Positions 43,761-52,951 of a stretch of 64,000 nt of DNA are shown in pieces; position 1 is the stretch's first letter, and each line of letters starts with the position of its first letter. The DNA is from Halobaculum sp. CBA1158 (GTDB lineage: Archaea; Halobacteriota; Halobacteria; Halobacteriales; Haloferacaceae), in NCBI RefSeq assembly GCF_021431925.1, contig NZ_CP090371.1:2604001-2668000 (forward strand). Reading direction: 5' to 3'. The notes beneath the pieces were generated by a model. The model had not been told where the DNA came from, ran no database searches, and saw only the letters and a list, made by a program, of their open reading frames with translations. A program made the translations under genes and the position numbers.

Positions 43761-44489
43761 ATGGCAGCCGACGAGGACGGTGCGGGACCGATCCGTCCGA
43801 TGCGGGAGGTCACCCTGAAGATCCGCCACGCCGGTCAACCGGAGACAGTCGCCTCCGAGCGGTACCCGGAGGTGACGATGCGCTCGGTGTCGTCGATGAC
43901 GGGACGCAGCGACGAGCGCAAGCGGATCGTGGAGATCACCGGCGATCCCGACGACGTGGAGGGGTTCATCGAGGTGTACGCCGGGTGCGACCCCGTCGAC
44001 GCCGCCGAGCCGATCAGCCCGCTGGGCGAGCCGCGGGTGTTCGTCGCGCTGACGATACGGGTACCCGAGTGGGACAGCATCGCAGAGCTGTTCGCGGATC
44101 ACGGCGTCCACCACCGGACGGGGACCGTGATCGCCGGCGGCTGGGAGCGGTGGACGCTGTATCTCGACGCCGACACCGACCTCTCGACGGTCATCGACGC
44201 CATCGAAGACCGCGGGAACGACGTGAAACTCCTCCGGCAGGTGGAGATGGACGAGATCAGCGCGAGCGCGCGGTTTGAGGCCGCCGGCGCGCTCCACGAC
44301 CTCACGCGTCGCCAGCGCGAGGCGCTCGCGGCGGCGATCCGCGCGGGCTACTACGGCCACGAGAAGGACGCCGGCGTCGAGGACATCGCCGCCGAACTCG
44401 ACATCGGGACGACGACCGCGTGGGAGCACCTCGCGCGAGCCGAGGGGAAGGTGATGAACGACCTCGGCGACTTCCTCGGCGAAGAGTAG
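43761..44489 (+). CDS. Bat-like HTH_10 transcriptional regulator
   Basis: 242 residues from MAADEDGAGPIRPMREVT. An N-terminal alpha/beta sensing portion (VTLKIRHAGQPETVASERYP to LLRQVEMDEISASARFE) precedes the C-terminal HTH_10 domain (LTRRQREALAAAIRAGYYGH, IAAELDIGTTTAWEHLARAE), the hallmark of the bacterio-opsin activator (Bat) family. Such regulators control redox, light or nutrient genes in haloarchaea. Target unknown; divergent from ggt. Confidence 0.88.
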   Translation: MAADEDGAGPIRPMREVTLKIRHAGQPETVASERYPEVTMRSVSSMTGRSDERKRIVEITGDPDDVEGFIEVYAGCDPVDAAEPISPLGEPRVFVALTIRVPEWDSIAELFADHGVHHRTGTVIAGGWERWTLYLDADTDLSTVIDAIEDRGNDVKLLRQVEMDEISASARFEAAGALHDLTRRQREALAAAIRAGYYGHEKDAGVEDIAAELDIGTTTAWEHLARAEGKVMNDLGDFLGEE

Positions 44490-44506
44490 TCGAGCGACCG
44501 GGCGGC

Positions 44507-45853
44507 TCAGCCGTCGTCGTAGGGCCAGCGCCCGCCCATCCGAAGCTCCTGTTCGTACCCCTCGTCGATCGCCTCGCGCATCTCGGCGCGACTCCGTCCG
44601 GGCGTCTCGACGCCGTCGGCGGCGAGGCGGACGACCGCCTCCGCGACCTGGAGTCCGACCTCGCGCAGGTCCCGGGGGTCGAGTTTGTCCAGCGTGTCCG
44701 CGTGGGTGTGTCCCCACCCGCGCCCCGACTGCTCGGAGGTGGTCGAGGTCATCACGGCGGGGACGCCCTCCTGGACGAACGCCCACTGGTCGCCGTGCGG
44801 GGAGATGGTGTCGTCCGTCGACAGCGTCGCCGCCAGGTCGTCGGTCGTCGCCTCGAACGCGGCGGCGACCGACTCGAAGCCGTTGGTGCCGAGTCGGAGG
44901 TTCCGGGAGCTACACGCGCCGTCGAGGTTGACGACGCACTTCGTGTCGTCCAGGTCGGTCGTCTCCGCGCAGTGATATGCGCCCCACAGCCCGATCTCTT
45001 CGGAGCCGAACGTGACCAGTCGAACCCGGGTGTCGAGGTCCACGTCGTCGCGGGCGAGCAGGCGACCCACCTCCGCGACGAGCGCCGAGCCCGCGCCGTT
45101 GTCGTTGGCCCCGTCGGCGATGTCGTGGGCGTCGACGTGGGCGGTGACGAGCACGTGCTCGTCGGTGTCGGGGCCGACCGCCGCCTCGACGTTCACCGAG
45201 GTCGTCGGCTCGTTCCGACACTCGACGGAGACGGTCGCCTCACAGCCCTCCTCGGCGTAGCGCGCGAGGCGCTCGCCGACCTCACGGGAGACGCCGACTG
45301 CCGGGATCGGCCCGGGGCGCTCGTGGTAGCCGACCTCGCCGGTCGGCGGCACCGACCCCTCGATGTGGTTGCGGAAGACGAACGCGCTCGCGCCGTGATC
45401 GGCGGCGTTGACGTACTTCTCCATCCGGTGGATCCAGCGGTCGGCCTCCTCGGGAGTCGCCGACGACGCCATCGCGATCGCTCCCTCGAGTTCGTCGGCC
45501 TTTGCCTCGAACGCCTCGTAGCCGCCGTCGCCCACGTCGACGACGCGGCCCGTCACCTCGCCGGCGGGACACCCCGGCAGCGCGAGCACGTCCTGTTGTC
45601 CGTCGTGGACCCGCTCGTGGGGCTCGTGGACCGTCAGCGACGACGACCCGCGCCACCATCCCGGGATCTCGAACTCCTCGAGCCGGGCGTTTCGAGCGCC
45701 CCCCTCCTCGAGGGCGTCGCGGACGACCGCCGCGCCCTCCCGCTCGCCCGCCTGACCCGCCATTCGACTCCCCACGTCCACGAGGTCGGTGAGCACGTCC
45801 CACGAGAAGTCGCTCGTGCGCGCGTCGCCGACGGCCGCGTTCGACAGTCGCAT
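44507..45853 (-). CDS. M28-family zinc aminopeptidase
   Basis: 448 residues. Metal-binding residues are visible: His/Asp in VTAHVDAHDIADGANDNGAG, catalytic Glu-Glu in FGSEEIGLWGA, Asp in VVNLDGA, and the late His in GHTHADTLDKLD. An insert before the catalytic core (VEPTTSV...PDTDEHVLV) is PA-domain-like (IPAVGVSREVGERL). No signal peptide, so intracellular peptide breakdown is likely, consistent with the peptide importer and Ggt nearby. Confidence 0.9.
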   Translation of the reverse strand: MRLSNAAVGDARTSDFSWDVLTDLVDVGSRMAGQAGEREGAAVVRDALEEGGARNARLEEFEIPGWWRGSSSLTVHEPHERVHDGQQDVLALPGCPAGEVTGRVVDVGDGGYEAFEAKADELEGAIAMASSATPEEADRWIHRMEKYVNAADHGASAFVFRNHIEGSVPPTGEVGYHERPGPIPAVGVSREVGERLARYAEEGCEATVSVECRNEPTTSVNVEAAVGPDTDEHVLVTAHVDAHDIADGANDNGAGSALVAEVGRLLARDDVDLDTRVRLVTFGSEEIGLWGAYHCAETTDLDDTKCVVNLDGACSSRNLRLGTNGFESVAAAFEATTDDLAATLSTDDTISPHGDQWAFVQEGVPAVMTSTTSEQSGRGWGHTHADTLDKLDPRDLREVGLQVAEAVVRLAADGVETPGRSRAEMREAIDEGYEQELRMGGRWPYDDG

Positions 45854-45988
45854 AGCCCGGAGTTCGCCGCGGCCGCCTTGAGTCCCAGGGTATCGGTCGG
45901 GTGCGCCGACGGACGGCGTCGGGGGGATGCCGGTGGACGCCGCCGGCGACGACAGGTTCATGTACCGTGGTAACTAATGACATAGAAG

Positions 45989-46294
45989 ATGCCCGAGCCA
46001 ACGAGCCTCTCGGACGCCGACGAGCGAGTGCTACGCCACCTGAGCGGGACGGGCGTGGACTACCCCGCGCTCGTCGCCGCCAACACCGGTCTCCACATCC
46101 CGCTCGTGGAGCGTCGGCTGGCGACCATGGAGGAGCGCGGGTTCGTCGAGGCGGCCACGGGCGAGCGGATCTACCGGATCACCGACGCCGGAACCGCGGC
46201 GCTCTCGGACGGCTCCCCCACCGCGACCGAGGAGCGCGTCGTCGAGGAGTCCCCCACGGCCGCCGACGGCGGCGAGCCGATCGACCTGGAGTGA
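45989..46294 (+). CDS. Small winged-helix protein, 101 residues
   Basis: MPEPTSLSDADERVLRHLSG opens a winged helix (LVAANTGLHIPLVERRLATM, wing FVEAATGERIYRITDAGTAA) like the haloarchaeal PhiH1-repressor group, followed by an acidic tail. Intact, in contrast to the remnant at 30034-30255. Probably a local transcription regulator. Confidence 0.75.
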   Translation: MPEPTSLSDADERVLRHLSGTGVDYPALVAANTGLHIPLVERRLATMEERGFVEAATGERIYRITDAGTAALSDGSPTATEERVVEESPTAADGGEPIDLE

Positions 46295-46391
46295 CCCGCA
46301 CTCGGGTCCGGTCCCCGCGGTCGGATCGTCCTCCCCGATCGGTCGGTCCCCGCCGCCGAGATTGCTTCCCCGCTCGATCGGCCCCGACCGG

Positions 46392-47741
46392 TCAGTCGTC
46401 GGCCGTCGCGGCCTCGACGGCGGCGGCGGAGTCGTCGCGCAGCGTCGTCGCCGCGATGACGATGGCGACGAGCACGAGGCCGGCGCAGGCGAGGTACTCC
46501 CCGGAGAGCCCGATCCGAGCGGCCAGCGGGAGCGCCACCAGCGGCCCGAGCGTCGAGCCCAGGTCGCCGAAGACGTTGTAGACGCCGCCGAGTTTGCCCA
46601 CGTCGCCGTCGGGGGCGATGTCGCCCAGGTACGCCAGAAGCGGCGGTCCCGCGAGGCCCGCGCCCGCGCCGACCAGACCGACGCCGACGAGCACGCCCCG
46701 TGCGGTCGGCACGAGCGCCGCGAGCGCGAAGCCGGCGGCGAACACCCCCAGCCCCGGAACGACGGTCGTCGTCCGGCCGAGGCTGTCCGAGAGGCGGCCG
46801 ACCGCGAGGTTCGACGCCGACAGCGCCAGCACCGACACCGCCATCACGACCCCGCTGGTCCCGGTGCCGGCGAAGCCGCCCAGCGAGATGTCGTTCGCCT
46901 CGGTGTACAGCACGACCGTCGACAGCAGGACGCCGGCGTAGAGGAACCGGATCGTGAAGTTGACCGCGCCGACCGCGCCGATCCGCGGGTCCGCGCGCAC
47001 CAGCGTCGGCACGTCGCGGAGGCGGCTCTTCTCGCCCACGTCCGGCGAGACGTTCGGGAGCACCCGGTAGGCGACGGCGGCCGCGAACAGCCCCGCGACC
47101 CCCGCGACGGCGAACGCCTCGGCGTAGCCGTACAGTTCGGTGACGATCCCACCGAGGATCAGCCCCGTCGGGAACCCGAGGCTCTGTCCGCCCCGCATGT
47201 ACCCGACCCACCGGCCCCGGTTCGCCGCGGTGGTCACGTGCGTCACCGTGGAGAACGCCCCGACGAACACGAACGCCGAGCCGATCCCCCACGCCGCCCG
47301 CGAGACGAGAAACACGGCGGACGACGGGATCCCGAGCGGGGGACTCAGCCCGACGAGGTAGCCGAACGGGACCAGCCCCTGGACGGCGAACCCCGCGATC
47401 ATCGGCCGGCGCGTCCCCATCCGGTCGAGCACGCTCCCCGCCGGCGTCGACATGAGCAGGCGCGTGAACCGGTTGATCGAGAGGATCACCCCGACGAGAA
47501 GCGGCGCGATCCCGAGCACCGACCCCAGCGCGGGGATCGTCGGGAACGCGACGCCGCCGCCCATCCCGCCGAAGAACACGCCGGCGACGAGGCTGAGGAC
47601 GACGGTGCGGACCTCCGACTCCGAGTACGCGGGGGCGGAATCGGCGTCGTCGGTCCCAGAACCTGACTCGACGGCATCGATCTCGCGATCAGATTCGACG
47701 GCGTCGGTCCCGGGGTCGGGCGTGTCGGATGCGTCGGTCAC
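46392..47741 (-). CDS. MFS transporter
   Basis: 449 residues with an acidic N-terminal tail then 12 membrane helices. MFS motif-A traces: RFTRLLMSTPAGSVLDRMGTRRPMI after helix 2 and ASNLAVGRLSDSLGRTTTV in the second half. Such D-x-x-G-x-R sequences mark drug or metabolite permeases. Substrate not predictable. Confidence 0.88.
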   Translation of the reverse strand: MTDASDTPDPGTDAVESDREIDAVESGSGTDDADSAPAYSESEVRTVVLSLVAGVFFGGMGGGVAFPTIPALGSVLGIAPLLVGVILSINRFTRLLMSTPAGSVLDRMGTRRPMIAGFAVQGLVPFGYLVGLSPPLGIPSSAVFLVSRAAWGIGSAFVFVGAFSTVTHVTTAANRGRWVGYMRGGQSLGFPTGLILGGIVTELYGYAEAFAVAGVAGLFAAAVAYRVLPNVSPDVGEKSRLRDVPTLVRADPRIGAVGAVNFTIRFLYAGVLLSTVVLYTEANDISLGGFAGTGTSGVVMAVSVLALSASNLAVGRLSDSLGRTTTVVPGLGVFAAGFALAALVPTARGVLVGVGLVGAGAGLAGPPLLAYLGDIAPDGDVGKLGGVYNVFGDLGSTLGPLVALPLAARIGLSGEYLACAGLVLVAIVIAATTLRDDSAAAVEAATADD

Positions 47742-47984
47742 GTCGGGGGGACTCCAGTCGAAGGCGGGGGCGACCGTGACAGTCGACGATCGGCAGTCGG
47801 TCGAAACCTGGTCGAAAGCGCCGACATGGGGCGCTGGACTCGCGTCCCGCTCGTACTCACGGGACGCTTCGCTTGACCGCGCTCCTGCTCGCGGGTCGCA
47901 GGGGCCCCCGGTCGCTCCGCGGTCTCCCTTCGCGGGACTCGCTCCGCTCGCGTTCCCGAGGCCCCCGCTTCGCTCCGGCCTCGC
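47742..47984. other. Intergenic, CGCTC-rich, no gene
   Basis: 243 bases holding near-palindromic CGCTCCGC/GCGGTC and CTTCGC motifs that could form hairpins, typical of haloarchaeal 3' regions between two same-strand genes. No coding sequence supported. Confidence 0.5.
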
Positions 47985-49196
47985 TCACCACGCGTACTCC
48001 TCTCTCGGGTCCACGTCGTCGCGCTCGCGGTCGAACACGACCTCGCCGTCGACCACGACGTACTGACTCCGCGTCCCCATCTCGTGGAACGGGCCGTCCC
48101 AGACGACGAGGTCGCCGTCGGTCCCCTCGGCGAGGTCGCCGACGCGGTCGCGGATCCCGAGGATCTCCGCGGGGTTGGTCGTCACGGCGTCGAGCGCGTT
48201 CGCCTCGGGGAACCCCTCGCGGACCGCCAGCCCGACGCACACGTCGAGGTGCTGTTGGGGGAGCACGGGCGCGTCCGTCTGGATGGCGACCGTGACGCCC
48301 GCCTCGTGGAGGATCGCCGGCGTCTCGAAGGTGATGTTGCGGAGCTCGTACTTCGAGGCCGAGGAGAACGACGGGCCGACGATCGCGGGCACGTCGCGCT
48401 CGGCGAACTCCTCGGCGATCACGTGGCCCTCCGTCGCGTGTTCGATCGAGAGCCGGTCGATGCCGAACTCCTCGGCGATGCGGAACACCGTCGCGATGTC
48501 GTCCGAGCGGTGGGCGTGCACCCGCAGCGGGAGGTCTCCCTCGAGGACGCGCGCGAGGTTCTCCCGACCCAGATCCCGCTCGAACGGCTCGTCGTTCTCG
48601 CGGGCGTGCTCGCGCGCCTCGAGGTAGTCCTCCGTCGCCATGAACTCCTCGCGCAGCGTCGCGGCGACGCCCGGGCGCGTCGAGGGCTGACGGCCCTCGC
48701 GCTCGCCGTGGAAGCGCTTGGGGTTCTCGCCCATCGCGGCCTTCATGCCGTCTTCCGCGATCAGCATCCGGTCGGCGACTGTGCCGTACGTCTTCATCGA
48801 ACAGATGATCCCGCCGATCACGTTGCCCGAACCCATCCGCGCGGAGACCGTGGTGACGCCGTTCTGGAACGCCCCCTTCAGCTCCTCGTCGCGGGGATGG
48901 AAGCCGTCGAGCGCGTTGACGTGCGGCGTCGTCGCGCTCGTCCCCTCGTTGAAGTCGCCGTCCTCGGGCTCCGCCCACTCGGCCATCCCGGCGTGGCTGT
49001 GGGCGTCGATCAGGCCCGGAGTGACCTCCATCCCCGTCGCGTCGACCTCGGTCGCGTCCGCGGGCGCGTCGACCTCGCCGACGGCGGCGATCTCGCCGTC
49101 GACGACGAGCACGTTGCCCTCGATCGTTCCCCGCTCGGTCTGCGTGTGCACGGTCCCGCCGCGAACCACGACCGCGTCGCCGTCTGCGTCGCTCAT
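47985..49196 (-). CDS. Amidohydrolase (imidazolonepropionase-like)
   Basis: 403 residues. Metal-dependent hydrolase fold: the HxH motif in GLIDAHSHAGMAEW, later DLPLRVHAHRSDDIATVFR and RLSIEHATEGHVIAEEF, and the Asp in VAIQTDAPVLPQQH. C-terminal block ILGIRDRVGDLAEGTDGDLV closes the composite beta domain. Cytoplasmic. A C-N bond hydrolase of unknown substrate; it fits the region's amide catabolism. Confidence 0.88.
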   Translation of the reverse strand: MSDADGDAVVVRGGTVHTQTERGTIEGNVLVVDGEIAAVGEVDAPADATEVDATGMEVTPGLIDAHSHAGMAEWAEPEDGDFNEGTSATTPHVNALDGFHPRDEELKGAFQNGVTTVSARMGSGNVIGGIICSMKTYGTVADRMLIAEDGMKAAMGENPKRFHGEREGRQPSTRPGVAATLREEFMATEDYLEAREHARENDEPFERDLGRENLARVLEGDLPLRVHAHRSDDIATVFRIAEEFGIDRLSIEHATEGHVIAEEFAERDVPAIVGPSFSSASKYELRNITFETPAILHEAGVTVAIQTDAPVLPQQHLDVCVGLAVREGFPEANALDAVTTNPAEILGIRDRVGDLAEGTDGDLVVWDGPFHEMGTRSQYVVVDGEVVFDRERDDVDPREEYAW

Positions 49197-49391
49197 TGCA
49201 CCGCGGTTGGCGGAGCGCTCGGAAAGTATTTCGGTTCGAAACGGACGGTCGGGCCCGTCCGGCGTCCGGCGGATCGTCGTGACGGGATCCCAGCGGTTCA
49301 CGTAGCCGTATGAGACGTGGTACCACCCCTGAGCAACAGTTAAGAATTCCCCCCGTAACGTGTGAACCACGACGAGAGTCGGAGGACCCCG

Positions 49392-49589
49392 ATGACCGAT
49401 CACATCACCGTCACCGCTCGGCCGCCGCTCGGCACCGGCGGGTACGCGTGGTGGTCGGCCTCCGACGCAGTCGCCCCGTCCCGTGCCGCGTTCGCCGCCC
49501 CGACGGCGACCGCGAACGGGACCGGCGACGGCGTCGGAACGGGGTATGCCGCCTCCGCGCTCGTACCGTCCGCCTCAGTCGCCGCGTGA
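49392..49589 (+). CDS. Possible small protein, 65 residues
   Basis: MTDHITVTARPPLGTGGYAW with a Gly/Ala/Ser-rich remainder. A weak AT-rich TTAAGAATT lies 52 bases upstream. The composition is less acidic than usual and there is no recognised motif, so this may be a leader peptide or spurious. Confidence 0.3.
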   Translation: MTDHITVTARPPLGTGGYAWWSASDAVAPSRAAFAAPTATANGTGDGVGTGYAASALVPSASVAA

Positions 49590-49779
49590 CGCGGCGACGG
49601 TGCGCCGGGTCGACCCGGGCGGAGGCGGACGCCACCACGTTCTGCATACCGCTCAGGTCGTCGCTCACCGTCGTCGACAGTCGCGCGGCCGACCCGCTCC
49701 CCCGGGCCGGCCCGCTCGCGCGTTCGAGTCGCGCAGGGAGTCTATGTCGGTCCACCGACATCGACTGGCCGACGCCAGC

Positions 49780-50082
49780 ATGACGATCAGCGTGTCCCGA
49801 TCGGCCCCCGGCGACCTCGCCGAGGGTGCCGAAACGAAGCTCCGCCGCGCCGACGCCGTCGAGGCGGTGGAGTCGCTCGACATCCGGGCGATCAGCCCCG
49901 GCCTCAACGACCTCACGGTCGAGGCCGAGACGACGGTCGCACTCGCGGCCGACGCCGGCGACGAACGCGAGGCCGTCGCCGCCGCGCTCGCCGAGCGGTT
50001 CGGCGTGAGCGACGTGGCGGTCGCGGCCGTCCGCTCGGTCCCCCCTGACGCCGCAGAGCACGCCGCCGTCGCCGGCGAGTAA
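49780..50082 (+). CDS. Unknown acidic alpha/beta protein, 100 residues
   Basis: MTISVSRSAPGDLAEGAETK, with a beta-alpha-beta flavour (VESLDIRAISPGLNDLTVEA, LAERFGVSDVAVAAVRSVPP). An in-frame ATG at 49744 would add 12 residues; the shorter start keeps the strand at the N-terminus. Lies 74 bases before pus10 on the same strand, so possibly co-expressed with it. Family not recognised. Confidence 0.6.
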   Translation: MTISVSRSAPGDLAEGAETKLRRADAVEAVESLDIRAISPGLNDLTVEAETTVALAADAGDEREAVAAALAERFGVSDVAVAAVRSVPPDAAEHAAVAGE

Positions 50083-50156
50083 CGGCGCGGGGCGACTTCG
50101 CACCGTCGCCGCGACGCGACCGAAAGGGCCTACCGCCCGCCGCGACGAGACCGGGT

Positions 50157-51584
50157 ATGACCGACTCCGACGCGCCCGCCGACGCCGGCGGCGACGACGC
50201 CGGTTCCACCGAGGGGGGCGGCGTCCCCAACGTTCTCGACGCCGCCCGCGACCTCCTGGCGACCGGCCCGCTGTGTGACCACTGCCTGGGCCGCCCGTTC
50301 GCCGAGCGCTCGTTCGGCCTCGGCAACCACGAGCGCGGCCGCGGCCTCCGCGTCGCCGTCGCGCTCGCGGACGACGCGGACTACGAACCCGGGGACGCCG
50401 GCGACTGCTGGGTGTGCGAGGGCGTCTTCGAGCGCCTCGACGAGTTCGCCGAGCGCGCCGCCGACGCCGTCGCCGACTACGAGTTCGCCACCTACCAGGT
50501 CGGCACCCGGGTGCCGCCGCTGGCCGAGGAGAACGACCGTCTCCTGCGCGAGGACGCCGGGATGGACCCCGATGCGGGCGAGCCGCTGCGCAAGGAACTC
50601 AACAGGGAGGTCGGCAAGCGCGTCGGGCGGGTCACCGGCACCGAGGTCGACTTCGACCGCCCGCACGTCCAGTTCCTCCTCGACGTGGACGCCGACCGCG
50701 TCGAGGCGACCGTCAACTCCGCGCACGTGTACGGCCGCTACCGGAAGCTGGAGCGGGACATCCCCCAGACGGAGTGGCCATGCTCGGACTGCCGCGGCTC
50801 GGGCCGGCAGGGCCGCGAGCCGTGTGACACCTGCGACGGCTCCGGGTATCTGTACCCCGAGAGCGTCGAGCAGTTGACCGCCCCCGTCGTCGAGGAGGTC
50901 ATGGAGGGCGTCGACTCCACCTTCCATGGCGCGGGCCGCGAGGACGTGGACGCGCTGATGCTCGGTACCGGCCGCCCGTTCGTGATCGAGGTGGACGAAC
51001 CGCGCCGCCGCGAGGTCGACGTCGAGCGTCTGGAGGCCGACATCAACGCTTTCGCCGACGGAAAGGTCGAGGTCGAGGGGCTCCGACGCTGCGCTCACGA
51101 CATGGTCGAGCGGGTGAAGGAACTCGACGCGACCAAGCGCTACCGCGCGAGCGTCGAGTTCGCGGACGACGTGGCTGACGAGGACCTGGCCGACGCCGTC
51201 GACGCCCTCGACGGCGCGACGATCGAACAGTACACCCCCAACCGCGTCGACCACCGCCGCGCCGCGAAGACCCGCACCCGCGTCGCCCACGAGGTGACCG
51301 CCGACCGCGAGGACGCGCGCCACGCGACAGTCGAGGTCCACGGCGCGGGCGGCCTCTACATCAAGGAGCTGATCTCCGGCGACGAGGGGCGGACCGAACC
51401 CAGCCTCGCGGGCCTGCTCGGCGTCGACGCCGCGGTGACGGCGCTGGACGTGCTCGTCGTCGAGGGGCGCGACGAGCCGTTCGAGGACTCCGGCTTCTTC
51501 CTGAAGGACGGTCGCGCGGACGGCGACGGCGGCGAAGCCGGCGGCGACGACGACAGCGACGACGGGAACGGAGACGAGGAGTAG
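50157..51584 (+). CDS. pus10: tRNA pseudouridine(54/55) synthase Pus10
   Basis: 475 residues. N-terminal THUMP-containing part with Cys pairs LCDHCLGRPF and CWVCEGVF; a mid-protein zinc-type cluster CSDCRGSG...CDTCDGSGYL; catalytic Asp in GAGREDVDALMLGTGRPFVI; C-terminal synthase blocks KRYRASVEF and LYIKELISGDEGRTEPSLAG. The tail is a Gly/Asp run. In archaea it makes pseudouridine 54 (and 55), the substrate of TrmY. Confidence 0.95.
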   Translation: MTDSDAPADAGGDDAGSTEGGGVPNVLDAARDLLATGPLCDHCLGRPFAERSFGLGNHERGRGLRVAVALADDADYEPGDAGDCWVCEGVFERLDEFAERAADAVADYEFATYQVGTRVPPLAEENDRLLREDAGMDPDAGEPLRKELNREVGKRVGRVTGTEVDFDRPHVQFLLDVDADRVEATVNSAHVYGRYRKLERDIPQTEWPCSDCRGSGRQGREPCDTCDGSGYLYPESVEQLTAPVVEEVMEGVDSTFHGAGREDVDALMLGTGRPFVIEVDEPRRREVDVERLEADINAFADGKVEVEGLRRCAHDMVERVKELDATKRYRASVEFADDVADEDLADAVDALDGATIEQYTPNRVDHRRAAKTRTRVAHEVTADREDARHATVEVHGAGGLYIKELISGDEGRTEPSLAGLLGVDAAVTALDVLVVEGRDEPFEDSGFFLKDGRADGDGGEAGGDDDSDDGNGDEE

Positions 51585-51644
51585 CCTGCCGACCGGCCCG
51601 ACCGCGAACCGCACGCTTTTGACCGCGCTCGCCGACCGACAGCC

Positions 51645-52334
51645 ATGCTCGGCGCGGACGAGGCGGGGAAGGGGCCGGTGCTGGGACCGATGGTCGCCGC
51701 CGCGGTCCGCGCCGATCCGGGGGCGATCCCCGACGCGGTCGACGACTCGAAGCGGCTCTCGTCGGGCAGGCGCGAGGAGCTCGACGCCGCCCTCCGCGGC
51801 GACGACCGCGTCGCGGTCGGCGTCGCCGTCGTGTCCGTCGAACGCATCGACGACCCCGCTACGGACATGAACGCCCTCACCGTCGCGGGGCAGGCGGAGG
51901 CGCTCGCCCGTGTCGCCGCCGACGGCGACCGCGCGGTCGTCGACGCCGGCGACGTGGACGAGGACCGATTCGCCCGCCGGGTCGCCGACGCGGTCGCGGA
52001 CGGCGGTCGCGATGGGGACGCGGGGAACGAGGGCGGCGTCGCAGTCGACGTGACCGCCGAACACGGGGCCGACGAGTCGTACCCCGTCGTCGCCGCCGCG
52101 AGCGTGATCGCGAAGGTGGAACGCGACCGGATCGTCGCCGAGTTGGACGCGACCTACCGCGACCGCGGCTACGACGGCGTCGGCAGCGGCTACCCCTCGG
52201 ACCCGACGACGCGGGCGTTCCTGCGGGAGTACGTCGACAGAGAGGGCGACGTGCCGGGGTGCGCACGCCGCTCGTGGAGCACCTGCGACGACGTGCTCGC
52301 GGCCGCCGAGCAGTCGGCGTTGGGGGAGTTCTGA
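51645..52334 (+). CDS. rnhB: Ribonuclease HII
   Basis: 229 residues. MLGADEAGKGPVLGPMVAAA carries the catalytic Asp4-Glu5; further acids in VVDAGDVDEDRF and HGADESYPVVAAASVIAKVE. Conserved SKRLSSGRREEL and GSGYPSDPTTRAFL complete the signature. Removes RNA from RNA-DNA hybrids and single ribonucleotides. Acidic inserts (DGGRDGDAGNEGG) are halophile-type loops. Confidence 0.95.
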   Translation: MLGADEAGKGPVLGPMVAAAVRADPGAIPDAVDDSKRLSSGRREELDAALRGDDRVAVGVAVVSVERIDDPATDMNALTVAGQAEALARVAADGDRAVVDAGDVDEDRFARRVADAVADGGRDGDAGNEGGVAVDVTAEHGADESYPVVAAASVIAKVERDRIVAELDATYRDRGYDGVGSGYPSDPTTRAFLREYVDREGDVPGCARRSWSTCDDVLAAAEQSALGEF

Positions 52335-52364
52335 TCCGAACCCGATACGGGACGAATTGTCGCC

Positions 52365-52496
52365 TCAGTCCGGTCTGATATCGAGGTTCAGCGCTCGGTT
52401 CCGTGATCGCCTACGGCCTGCTTCGATGGCGGTTTCGAGGTCGTCGACCGCTCCCTTCCAGATCCCGGCGACGGATAGCCACGACCGCTCTTTCAT
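52365..52496 (-). CDS. Possible small protein, 43 residues
   Basis: MKERSWLSVAGIWKGAVDDL then ETAIEAGRRRSRNRALNLD; an alternative ATG at 52517 adds MHRHSTD. Helical, mixed charge. It occupies the gap between rnhB and the membrane protein, with no better candidate frame, but without a motif I cannot be sure it is expressed. Confidence 0.35.
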   Translation of the reverse strand: MKERSWLSVAGIWKGAVDDLETAIEAGRRRSRNRALNLDIRPD

Positions 52497-52554
52497 ATCA
52501 GTCGAGTGACGGTGCATCGACAAATAGATCGGGTCGGATTGAACTGCCGTTCGG

Positions 52555-52875
52555 TCACCGGAACGGCGGCAGCCGCCAGCCGTAGGCGACGAGCGCGGCC
52601 GCGGCGAGCAGGCTCGCGACCGCGAGGATCGGGAGCGGAACGCCGGCGTCCGCGAGCGCCGAGAGGGCGATTCCCGACACCGGAAGCAACACGAGGACCC
52701 CCACGAACGCCCCGGCGAGGAGAGTCCACACGGAACCGCTGCGGCGGTCGCGGGCGTCGAGTTCCTCGCGGACGACGCGGCGGACGATGCGCTCGACGTC
52801 GGCCTCGGTGAGCGGTTCCTCGTCGGCGTCGGAACGGTGGTCCAGTTCTGACCGGTCGGCGGACTCGGAGGGCAC
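52555..52875 (-). CDS. Small membrane protein, 106 residues
   Basis: Acidic cytoplasmic head (EEPLTEADVERIVRRVVREEL, a likely coiled-coil helix) followed by two membrane helices (SVWTLLAGAFVGVLVLL and LPILAVASLLAAAALVAYGW). Resembles other haloarchaeal small membrane proteins of unknown function. Lies downstream of secD on the same strand, 76 bases away. Confidence 0.7.
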   Translation of the reverse strand: MPSESADRSELDHRSDADEEPLTEADVERIVRRVVREELDARDRRSGSVWTLLAGAFVGVLVLLPVSGIALSALADAGVPLPILAVASLLAAAALVAYGWRLPPFR

Positions 52876-52951
52876 ACGCGTCGGGTCACACGAACGGGAG
52901 AAAAACGTTCGCCGTGTCGGGACGGGCCGGGTCAGAGGGCCCGGGACGGGT

